Positions 42,852-49,500 of a stretch of 51,184 nt of DNA are shown in pieces. Numbering within the stretch: position 1 is the stretch's first letter; every line of letters starts with the position of its first letter. This DNA is from Treponema sp. UBA3649 (GTDB lineage: Bacteria > Spirochaetota > Spirochaetia > Treponematales > Treponemataceae): assembly GCA_002373325.1 (NCBI GenBank), contig DFKI01000137.1, positions 1 through 51,184 of the forward strand, in the 5' to 3' direction. The translations under genes were made by a program, and so were the position numbers. Below the pieces are notes generated by a model that searched no databases, had not been told where the DNA came from, and saw only the letters and a list, made by a program, of their open reading frames with translations.

Positions 42852-43835
42852 TCATATCATCTTGGACATTGCTTCAACTTCTTTTTTCCAGTCTTGGACA
42901 AACCACTTTGGGGATACTGGGCAGGCGTTTTTGCCTTGAGAAAGGACCCATTCCATGATTTTAAGGCTTTGGGTTGAAGTAAAGCTTATTTGCGTACGGC
43001 ATTCTTCATCGTAATCCGTTATTTTCTGATCATTTGCCCAAATACAGTCCTTTGCAACGTTGCGAGATTCATCATAAAAATCTATTACGAATTCTTCCAC
43101 ATCGCCAGTCATAAAGACTCCGAATTTCCCTCCGCCACAACGCAGGGCAAAATCAAAATCCTTTGGCAGCTCAAACGTGTGCTTTGTGACGACAAGATTT
43201 TTAATTATATTCAGGGCAAAAATTCGTTCCGCATCTCTTTCTTCGGAATATCCAAATACAAAGCATACTCCCTCATCAAGAAGTATCTGATAAGGATGCA
43301 CACGGCGGTGGGTTGAACCTGGATTCCATCTTCCGTTATAGTCAAACTCAATCACGCGATTTTCCTGCATGGCATTGACTATCTGAGACCACAACTTTTC
43401 ATCCAGGATTATTTTTGGAGACGGAGCCACAGCAATTCGCTTTAAGAAATTAGAATTGCCAGGAGTCTTTGAATCAGTCAGGAAATCAATCATCTTTTCA
43501 ACATCTTCATAAATCGGCGTTCCCTCATAACTCGAAAGGAGCATCTTTGCCGAAAAAAGCGTCTGCATGTCCGCCGGAGAAATGCGGTTCAACGGCATGT
43601 CATAGTCTTCATAATAATAATAGCCCCGATTTTTCGCATCGTATTCAATCGGTGCAAGGAACCTGTCTTTTAGAAATTCAATATCCCGGTTGATGGTTGG
43701 AACGCTGACTTCAAGACTGTAAGCAAGCTGCCTTGCATTCGGATAGCATCCTGATTTTATTTTTCTGTGAATTTTTACAAGTCTTGCCAAAATCGGGAGA
43801 CGTTCCCCATTACGCTTCTGTGTTTTCTCACTCAT
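42852..43835 (-). CDS. WYL-domain transcriptional regulator 2, candidate controller of the local regulon
   Basis: A 327-residue regulator. The N-terminal helix-turn-helix reads ARQLAYSLEVSVPTINRDIEFL, then a middle helical part, then a WYL domain with HRRVHPYQILLDEGVCFVFGYSE around residues 185–207, and a WCX-type end. It is a paralogue of the protein at 38220 with low but clear identity. Its promoter has the WYL box at 43905 in the -35 position, so it is probably autoregulated. It is the only regulator among the eight boxed units, which makes it the best candidate to bind them. WYL proteins in other bacteria respond to single-stranded DNA or damage. Confidence 0.82.
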   Translation of the reverse strand: MSEKTQKRNGERLPILARLVKIHRKIKSGCYPNARQLAYSLEVSVPTINRDIEFLKDRFLAPIEYDAKNRGYYYYEDYDMPLNRISPADMQTLFSAKMLLSSYEGTPIYEDVEKMIDFLTDSKTPGNSNFLKRIAVAPSPKIILDEKLWSQIVNAMQENRVIEFDYNGRWNPGSTHRRVHPYQILLDEGVCFVFGYSEERDAERIFALNIIKNLVVTKHTFELPKDFDFALRCGGGKFGVFMTGDVEEFVIDFYDESRNVAKDCIWANDQKITDYDEECRTQISFTSTQSLKIMEWVLSQGKNACPVSPKWFVQDWKKEVEAMSKMI

Positions 43836-43904
43836 AATATTCTCCTGTAAGCCAACATAAGGTTTTAACTTGGCTTAATATGATATATTTATACCATAGT
43901 CAAT

Positions 43905-43921
43905 CTATCATACAGTGATAG
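43905..43921 (-). promoter_or_regulatory. WYL box B, before the WYL gene itself
   Basis: CTATCA-TACAG-TGATAG, perfect arms. TATAAA (43893–43888) begins 11 bp after it on the minus strand. Confidence 0.8.
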
Positions 43922-43935
43922 ACTATTAATTTTTT

Positions 43936-44314
43936 TCAAAATATTTTATTCCATTCCGAATCCGTAAGGTCACAATAGTGCAAATCTTCTTCAAAATCAG
44001 TCCTATCTTCCGGCAGATTAAAGAATAAGCCAACTTTATGTAAATCTGTCTTTTTCATATTGTTACCATGGTAAACCGAAAATTTCCCAGTATCCTTGTG
44101 AAAAACAACACGGCCACGAGCTATGGAAAAGTATTCTTCACGCAGACTTTCATCCAAAACATTCAGTTTTCCGTCTTTTCTGAGCTCTTCCCAATATTCA
44201 GCATGATCCCTTGTTCCAGTTATGGCATTCCCATAAAGAAAACCATCGTCAACTGAAACGGAAAATAACCTTGCCCTTATAAAACCAGAATATCCCGACT
44301 TTTGGATTTGGCAT
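43936..44314 (-). pseudogene. Small protein gene with a frameshift near its start
   Basis: ATG at 44314 has GAAGGAG 6 bp upstream and reads MPNPKVGIFWFYKGKVIF, then shifts at 44261/44260 in a TTTTCC run and stops four codons later. One base less restores a frame through VSVDDGFLYGNAITG, HAEYWEELRKDG, RGRVVF and FSVYHGNN to the stop at 43936. The start MPNPxVGIFWFY and the later RGRVVF resemble a widespread family of about 130-residue proteins of unknown function. This is a real frameshift, a sequencing error, or programmed slippage. It follows the SMC-like gene by 33 bp and probably belongs to the same transcript. Confidence 0.6.
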
Positions 44315-44347
44315 AATACGCTCCTTCTTGTTGAATAATGCAATTGT

Positions 44348-44971
44348 TTAATCTGCGTTACTCAAGAGATGAACTTCTGTGATTCCATCTTTCTTTACAA
44401 GTCCAATCAGATGTGCGGGTTTGAGTCCTGAAATAATTGATTTATCTGTTGTTGCAATCACTGTCTGTCTATTGGCACACTGCTGTTTTATATCCTCTAC
44501 ATTCATATTCGCATTTTCCATAATGATTCCTGCAAAAACCAATGGTATAAGTTTTTTCACTGACGCATATTCATATCTTGAAACAACCTTATCGTCGATT
44601 GAATAGGTGACCTTCCCTTTTCCCTCTGAGCTTTCATTATCTACGCTTATCCATTTCTTGCAGACATAATCCTGAGCATCACTTCCGGTTACCCCAAAAC
44701 ATAACTCAATTTCTGCATAATCCACAAGCGGCTTACCATCACTTCCACATGAAATGACTTCCGAAACCTCCTGCTCTTCTGAATCATTTCTAAAGGCCCA
44801 GTCGATGGCATATAGCAAATCATAAGTCAATGAAAAGTCCTGACTCAAAACAATATTGAAGTCCCTGCACATTTCAATTTGCGTTGACTCGGCAAAAGTT
44901 TTAAAACCATGAATTAAAATTGTTTTGAGATACATGTCTCCAGCAATAGAATCGGAATTTGTCAATATCAT
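44348..44971 (-). CDS. Miniature SMC-like head protein lacking Walker A and coiled coil
   Basis: A 207-residue protein. Residues 13–90 follow an SMC head: MYLKTILIHGFKTFAE, then a segment at the P-loop position, then the WAF and GSDGKPLVDYAEIEL parts, matching SMC's FKSFA, Walker A and SDxRKPLNxAEVTL. The Walker A (GPNGSGKS in SMC) is replaced by SQDFSLTYD, so ATP binding is unlikely. Residues 169–203 (QTVIATTDKSIISGLKPAHL then GLVKKDGITEV) match the end of an SMC head, and the long coil and hinge are absent. The start at 44971 has GAGGTG 6 bp upstream. I infer a decoy or regulator of SMC. The function is unknown. Confidence 0.6.
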   Translation of the reverse strand: MILTNSDSIAGDMYLKTILIHGFKTFAESTQIEMCRDFNIVLSQDFSLTYDLLYAIDWAFRNDSEEQEVSEVISCGSDGKPLVDYAEIELCFGVTGSDAQDYVCKKWISVDNESSEGKGKVTYSIDDKVVSRYEYASVKKLIPLVFAGIIMENANMNVEDIKQQCANRQTVIATTDKSIISGLKPAHLIGLVKKDGITEVHLLSNAD

Positions 44972-45004
44972 CTTTTCACCTCAAAAATAATTTACACGTT
45001 GAAA

Positions 45005-45021
45005 CTATCATTTAATGATAT
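45005..45021 (-). promoter_or_regulatory. WYL box C, before the SMC-like gene
   Basis: CTATCAT-TTA-ATGATAT, one base off symmetry. TAAATT (44994–44989) begins 10 bp after it on the minus strand. It also lies about 70 bp upstream of the divergent copy-2 gene promoter. Confidence 0.7.
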
Positions 45022-45073
45022 AATTTAAAATAACACAGGTTGTATTTCAGTGGATGATGGACCAAAAAAAAGT

Positions 45074-45101
45074 TTGCTTTTTTATTTTTTTCTGCTATTA
45101 T
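45074..45101 (+). promoter_or_regulatory. Predicted promoter of the second phospholipase-D-like gene
   Basis: TTGCTT (45074–45079), 16-bp spacer and TATTAT (45096–45101), 8 nt before the ATG; T-rich DNA with no ribosome-binding site. Confidence 0.5.
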
Positions 45102-45109
45102 TTTCTTAA

Positions 45110-45637
45110 ATGACGAATGAACCTGAATTTCAATATATAGCAGACGAAGACCACTACGAAAAAGTTATTGAACGGATAAGGGACAGCAAAAAGACTTTGT
45201 GGATTGGAACGGCGGACATAAAGGACCTTTACGTAAAAGACGGAAGAGGAACAAAACCCTTTCTTGAAGTCCTGTCTGATCTGGCAAAGGCTGGTGTCGC
45301 AATCCGATTGATTCATGCAAAGGAACCAAGTCCGGCATTCCGTGAAGATTTTGACAAATACCCTACCCTAATCGAAGGAGTAGAAAGAGTCCTCTGTCCC
45401 CGCGTTCATTTTAAAATCATCATCTTTGACCTGAAGGCAGCCTACGTCGGTTCAGCAAATCTAACAGGAGCAGGCCTCGGCATGAAGGGAGAGAATACCC
45501 GAAATTTTGAGGCCGGTGTCTACAGCAAAAACAAGGACTTCGAAAAGCAGGCCGCCACACAATTTGACAAAGTATGGATTGGCGCCCACTGTAAGGGATG
45601 CAGAAGAAAGAAATATTGTGCGGATCCGATTGAATGA
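45110..45637 (+). CDS. Phospholipase-D-like (HKD) protein with C-terminal Cys cluster, copy 2
   Basis: A 175-residue paralogue of the protein at 30432, with most residues identical. It has the same VHFKIIIFD and GSANLTG motifs and the same C-terminal cysteines (CKGCRRKKYC). The DNA is also similar over the catalytic part, so the duplication is fairly recent or under selection. It reads against all its neighbours in an otherwise minus-strand block. Its start appears leaderless as well. The substrate is unknown. Confidence 0.8.
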   Translation: MTNEPEFQYIADEDHYEKVIERIRDSKKTLWIGTADIKDLYVKDGRGTKPFLEVLSDLAKAGVAIRLIHAKEPSPAFREDFDKYPTLIEGVERVLCPRVHFKIIIFDLKAAYVGSANLTGAGLGMKGENTRNFEAGVYSKNKDFEKQAATQFDKVWIGAHCKGCRRKKYCADPIE

Positions 45638-45656
45638 TATGAATGTTTCACCATTA

Positions 45657-46214
45657 TCATAAATCTTTCTTACACTGTGAAAACAATTCATCAATGCTGC
45701 AAGCGGATTTTTCTGCCGCCATTGCAAGAATTTTTCCGCAGGTCCTGGCATCATCAAGGGCGTCATGAGCTTTATATCTTATTCCAAACTTCTCGGCTAA
45801 ATAGGTAAGCTTATGGCAATCAAATTCCGCCCATGCTTTGCGTGCTATTTGAAGTGTGCATGCATAATCAGCGTCAGGAAGAGGCATGCCAAAATAGTCG
45901 CAGCAAGCACGGATTACCCCCATGTCAAACTGAGCATTGTGAGCCACAAAATGTATTTTTTCTTCTCCAGATGATTTAAGAAACGGTTCCACAACAGTCT
46001 GCCACACTTCTGGAAACTCGGGACTATGCCGGACATCACCATAACTGATTCCATGAATGTCCGTAAAATCCGGGCGAAAGTACATCTTTGCAGGTTTGAT
46101 GAGTGAATAAACGCTTTCTTTTTCCACATCGTCAACAAAACGCACCACACCAACAGAACATGCACTATTCTGATAATTATTCGCTGTTTCAAAATCTATT
46201 GCGTAATATATCAT
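45657..46214 (-). CDS. DnaQ-like 3'-5' exonuclease (DEDDh)
   Basis: A 185-residue exonuclease of the DNA polymerase III epsilon family. The metal-binding residues are all present: Asp7 and Glu9 in IDFET, Asp97 in HNAQFDM, His150 and Asp155 in HDALDDA. It is a single domain with no BRCT or UvrC part, so it could trim DNA or RNA ends as a repair exonuclease. The WYL box at 46259 precedes a TATAAT box, and the gene is alone on its transcript. Its place in the WYL-box set suggests DNA-damage or defence use. Confidence 0.88.
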   Translation of the reverse strand: MIYYAIDFETANNYQNSACSVGVVRFVDDVEKESVYSLIKPAKMYFRPDFTDIHGISYGDVRHSPEFPEVWQTVVEPFLKSSGEEKIHFVAHNAQFDMGVIRACCDYFGMPLPDADYACTLQIARKAWAEFDCHKLTYLAEKFGIRYKAHDALDDARTCGKILAMAAEKSACSIDELFSQCKKDL

Positions 46215-46258
46215 GCTTTACCTCACAAAAAATCGCCTATTATTATAGCACACCTATG

Positions 46259-46275
46259 CTATCAAATCGTGATAG
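46259..46275 (-). promoter_or_regulatory. WYL box D, before the exonuclease gene
   Basis: CTATCA-AATCG-TGATAG, perfect arms. TATAAT (46247–46242) begins 11 bp after it. Confidence 0.82.
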
Positions 46276-46380
46276 AGTAGTAAATATTTTTTTGAAGGTA
46301 AATGATATTTCATAATTAGTTGGCATCAAAAGAGATATTGTTATGGCTCAAAACATTAATCATAAGAGGTGCATTTATGT

Positions 46381-46569
46381 TTATCCCTGCGAACTGCCAT
46401 GCTTTTTATTCTCATAGCCATAACAACTGCCTTCAAACCCGGTTTTAACAAATACGATTGTGTTATTCCCGTTGATGATGCCGTACTCTATTTCTTTCCC
46501 GTTCTGTGACACCGAAACTGTTTTATCAAAATGAGCTTCTAAATCTGTTACGGCAGAATAGTTCCCCAT
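46381..46569 (-). CDS. Small protein, possibly a truncated gene
   Basis: A 62-residue protein starting MGNYSAVTDLEAHF and including the stretch IVFVKTGFEGSCYGYENKK. That last part resembles the beginning of a longer family I cannot name with confidence, and the frame stops soon after, so this is probably the front of a truncated gene. No ribosome-binding site is obvious. The WYL box at 46636 places it under the same control. I see no continuation in another frame. Confidence 0.4.
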   Translation of the reverse strand: MGNYSAVTDLEAHFDKTVSVSQNGKEIEYGIINGNNTIVFVKTGFEGSCYGYENKKHGSSQG

Positions 46570-46635
46570 TATGAATCCTTGTTTTCTGCAAGCTTTTTAC
46601 CTTGCGTTTTATACACTGGATTATATCACAACAGA

Positions 46636-46652
46636 TTATCAAAGTGCGATAG
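46636..46652 (-). promoter_or_regulatory. WYL box E, before the 46569 gene
   Basis: TTATCA-AAGTG-CGATAG, two bases off the consensus. TATAAT (46625–46620) begins 10 bp after it. Confidence 0.65.
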
Positions 46653-46707
46653 CTTTCGCTTTGGTTTCTCTTCTTTGTCCATTTTTTGCACCTGTGGGGA
46701 AAATTAA

Positions 46708-46742
46708 AACAAACTCCCCCAAGTAGCTCGATTGAGGGAGTT
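46708..46742 (-). terminator. Rho-independent terminator of the zinc-finger gene
   Basis: Minus strand: AACTCCC (46742–46736) pairs with GGGAGTT (46718–46712), followed by TGTTTTAATTTT. Confidence 0.7.
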
Positions 46743-46756
46743 AAATAATAAAAGAT

Positions 46757-47008
46757 TTATCTTGCAGGAGCGTGCCTTCCTTTATTTGCACCATCAGGAT
46801 GTCGGTAACAGCTAGAACCAGTTAAACTTGAGATTGATGAAAACTTTTGTCCACAGTATTTACAAGTATATTGTGATTTTTCATCTCCCTCGTATAATTT
46901 GTGTCTTCCTTTGTAGGCCCCATCAGGATGCCTTGAACAATTAGAACCAGTCAAACTTGAAACCGAAGAAAACTTCTGTCCACAGTACTCACAATAAAAA
47001 TTTGCCAT
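46757..47008 (-). CDS. Tandem CCCH zinc-finger protein
   Basis: An 83-residue protein made of two copies of one unit: C-x2-C-GQKFSSxSSLTGSx-C-x2-H, each ending HPDGAxKGRH. Each unit has three cysteines and a histidine spaced to bind one zinc. The copies are nearly identical in protein and DNA, which is a recent duplication. The ATG at 47008 has AGGAGG 7 bp upstream; the longer frame to 47047 is not used. A nucleic-acid- or protein-binding role is likely. The WYL box at 47066 precedes it. Confidence 0.7.
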   Translation of the reverse strand: MANFYCEYCGQKFSSVSSLTGSNCSRHPDGAYKGRHKLYEGDEKSQYTCKYCGQKFSSISSLTGSSCYRHPDGANKGRHAPAR

Positions 47009-47065
47009 AATATTCCTCCTTATTGGCATATAAATATTTAATTGCAATTATCATATCACCTGACA

Positions 47066-47082
47066 TTATCATTTCAGGATAA
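47066..47082 (-). promoter_or_regulatory. WYL box F, before the zinc-finger gene
   Basis: TTATCA-TTTCA-GGATAA, symmetric as TTATC/GATAA. TATGAT (47055–47050) begins 10 bp after it. Confidence 0.65.
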
Positions 47083-47169
47083 TGATCTTTATTTCTTTGA
47101 AAAAAGAATATTTATGCCGGGCTCATAAAAACATTTAAATGCCTGGAAAACTCTGCTTCCACGGCGACC

Positions 47170-47520
47170 TTATTTTTTTCCCCGCACGTAGGCCATTACA
47201 TCAGTCCAGGAATCAATGTAGCTCATATTCGGGTTTTCAGGCTCCTTTGTGTAATCGGCGTAGATAAAGGGTGTTCCGCTGTAGAAAAAAGATTCCACAT
47301 TCCTGATTCCAGACTCAGCCTTGAAACGCTCATTGCTCGTGTTCAATGGAAGAATCCTCGGGTAACCTGCTGCCACCCTTTCTTCCGGGAGCTCGTCCTT
47401 TAAATCCGCGATAATTATTGAGCTTTCAGTGATAAAAGCGTAGCGGTACTTCGTGCTCTGAGCAAAGCAGATTGAGCCCAGACCCAGCAATGCAAACAAA
47501 ACCAAAAAATTCTTCTTCAT
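47170..47520 (-). CDS. Secreted or periplasmic small protein, unknown function
   Basis: A 116-residue protein from ATG 47520, which has AGGAGG 8 bp upstream. Residues 1–20 are a signal peptide (MKKNFLVLFALLGLGSICFA) with a cleavage site after ICFA. The mature part has YRYAFITESSIIIADLKDE and no cysteines that I would call a lipobox. A longer frame to 47664 overlaps the AAA+ gene and is not used. It does not look like a nucleic-acid enzyme, which is unusual for this set. The double WYL-box-like arrangement lies before it. Confidence 0.6.
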   Translation of the reverse strand: MKKNFLVLFALLGLGSICFAQSTKYRYAFITESSIIIADLKDELPEERVAAGYPRILPLNTSNERFKAESGIRNVESFFYSGTPFIYADYTKEPENPNMSYIDSWTDVMAYVRGKK

Positions 47521-47567
47521 AAAAATCCTCCTGAAGATTTGTTTTAAAATAATGCTATCACACCGCA

Positions 47568-47584
47568 TTATCAAATCGTGATGC
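47568..47584 (-). promoter_or_regulatory. WYL box G, before the 47520 gene
   Basis: TTATCA-AATCG-TGATGC, sharing AATCG with box D. TAGCAT (47557–47552) begins 10 bp after it. A second, weaker half-box, CTATCA, lies at 47555–47560. Confidence 0.65.
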
Positions 47585-47609
47585 TGCGAAATTTTTTTAT
47601 GATTTTTTT

Positions 47610-49286
47610 TCAAAAGAATCCGATGCGTTTTTCTGTGGCATCGCACAGTCTTTCGTTCCGGCACATCTGGCTCAATTCCTCAAAGTTTGGACGCCTGCCC
47701 GTAAGAACTTCGTCCATTGTGATTTTACGCACGATGTTGTCTATCTGGCCGCCACTTAAATCATAGTTTTGCGAAAATGAATCAAGCGCACCTTCGTCAA
47801 GCCACTCTATTTTAGACTTCCAGATTTTCTTTTTTGCTTCTATGCTTGGATTTTCAAATCTAATCTTGAAAAGGAACCGCCTTTCAAATGCCGCGTCAAG
47901 ATTATCCGCAAGATTCGTCGTAGCAATCATGATGCCTTCAAGTTTTTCCATTTCCTCAAGGATGATGTTCTGGATGGCGTTTTCGGTTTGCGCTACATTT
48001 CCACTTGTAACATCTTTACGCTTTGAAAGGATTCCGTCCGCCTCGTTGAAAAGCAGAATGGGCATCTTTCCGTCTTTTTCTTTTTTGCACGCCTTGCAGA
48101 GGTTCTTGTAATCAGTGAAAATCTTCTTGACTATTTTCTCGCTCTCACCGAACCAGCATGATTTTGAGCTGCTTATGTCAACGTGAAGAATCCGCCGTCC
48201 CGTAATCCTTGCAATTTGATATACGCTTTCAGTCTTTCCTGTTCCGGGAGCTCCGTGAAGCAAAATCGTAATTCCCTTTGGCAAGCCTTTTTCAGAAAGC
48301 CGCTTTTGGATATTGGACAAGTTTTCTTCCTCCAATGACGAAGTAAGCCGATTAATCTCACTTTGATTTTCGGGGTTGTAAAACAGTTCTTTTGCCCTGA
48401 TTTTGTCAGGCTGAATTATACTTGTTCCGCTTGCCATTTTTGTAAAGAGCTTGACGTTGTCTCCGAGCAGCATCTCTTTTGCTTTTTGTGTGATTTCCAA
48501 AGTTGAGTCGGTTAGCGTTTCTTTTTTAACAAATTCAATCAAATCATATTTAATCAGGACATGAGTTTCGTTCATGAATGATTCCGCGACCGAGAATTTT
48601 TCATAGTCATAGTACACATCATCAATGGTAGAATTCAGGCTGCTTTCATGCCCGGATAGGAAATCATTGCAAGAGTCATAGAAGAACATCCGCGCGTAAA
48701 CATCATCTTGCAGAAGCGATTTGATGTCTTTTACAAACTTTTCTTCTGCATATTCGTTTTCCAGATTTTGAGTTAGTATGAGTTTTTCATACGTGAAATT
48801 TGAGTTTTCAACTATATTGGCGATTTTCTTAATCATATTTAGCAGACTTTTCTTGTTCGCACTGGTTTTGGTCAGGATAATTTTTTCATTATGAAGAATG
48901 GCCCTGAGTAATTCTGGAGAAATGTCAAATTGATTTTGCAGCCCTATTTCATCATCTACCGCAGTTTGCATATTACGGATGTATCTCATTTTGAGAAGCT
49001 TGTCCAAATCTTTTTTATATGTCAACGTGCTCATTACCGGGCAGCCAAAAAATTCGGACAGAGCGTTGAAGTTGCAGTTGCTCCCATTGTTGTCAAAATA
49101 ATACGAAATCATAGCGCAAAGCATCCAGGTTCCGCCTGATGTTGTACCGAAATAAGCATTGAGCCGCTCCTCCGCTTTTGTAAATTCCTGTGTGCGTTTA
49201 ACCTTTAACTCTGATTTTGCAAGCTTTTTAGAAAGAATCGAAATTGCATTAAGCACATCAAACTTTGGATTTTCAGTGTTTTTCAT
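47610..49286 (-). CDS. AAA+ ATPase with N-terminal accessory domain
   Basis: A 558-residue ATPase. Residues 1–110 are a domain shared with the protein at 42003. A helical middle follows. The AAA+ core has Walker A GAPGTGKTE (345–353), Walker B LLFNEAD (411–417), sensor 1 TTN (456–458), the arginine finger in ERR (468–470) and sensor 2 SGGQIDNI (511–518). In Walker B the usual first Asp is Asn, with the catalytic Glu kept, as in some bacterial AAA families. It should form a ring that remodels a protein or nucleic-acid complex. WYL box at 49328. Nothing visible on its partners. Confidence 0.8.
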   Translation of the reverse strand: MKNTENPKFDVLNAISILSKKLAKSELKVKRTQEFTKAEERLNAYFGTTSGGTWMLCAMISYYFDNNGSNCNFNALSEFFGCPVMSTLTYKKDLDKLLKMRYIRNMQTAVDDEIGLQNQFDISPELLRAILHNEKIILTKTSANKKSLLNMIKKIANIVENSNFTYEKLILTQNLENEYAEEKFVKDIKSLLQDDVYARMFFYDSCNDFLSGHESSLNSTIDDVYYDYEKFSVAESFMNETHVLIKYDLIEFVKKETLTDSTLEITQKAKEMLLGDNVKLFTKMASGTSIIQPDKIRAKELFYNPENQSEINRLTSSLEEENLSNIQKRLSEKGLPKGITILLHGAPGTGKTESVYQIARITGRRILHVDISSSKSCWFGESEKIVKKIFTDYKNLCKACKKEKDGKMPILLFNEADGILSKRKDVTSGNVAQTENAIQNIILEEMEKLEGIMIATTNLADNLDAAFERRFLFKIRFENPSIEAKKKIWKSKIEWLDEGALDSFSQNYDLSGGQIDNIVRKITMDEVLTGRRPNFEELSQMCRNERLCDATEKRIGFF

Positions 49287-49327
49287 AACAGCCCCCTTGT
49301 GTTATGTAAAATATATACCACAAGGGT

Positions 49328-49344
49328 CTATCATTTTGTGATAA
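49328..49344 (-). promoter_or_regulatory. WYL box H, before the AAA+ ATPase gene
   Basis: CTATCA-TTTTG-TGATAA, one base off. TATATA (49317–49312) begins 10 bp after it; TATATT overlaps it two bases later. Confidence 0.75.
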
Positions 49345-49500
49345 AGTAGAAAAATATTTTTTGAATTTTTTATAAGTGTGGAATGGGGGGCTGTGGGAAG
49401 AGGTTGCGTTTTTGCGATATGTATAAATATGTCCTGTGCTACATGAGAGTAACACAGGGGGATAGTATTTTATACTACTATAGAGGAAATAAACAAGATC

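Noticed and set aside
47521..47664. N-terminal extension of the 47170 gene
   Set aside because: It would overlap the AAA+ gene; the ATG at 47520 has the ribosome-binding site and the signal peptide.
42718..49344. Palindromes as LexA boxes of an SOS system
   Set aside because: Arms do not match LexA sites I know, and the regulator nearby is a WYL protein, not LexA.
49461..49483. ATAGTA / TACTAT palindrome behind the 49501 gene
   Set aside because: Different arms from the WYL box and not in promoter position.
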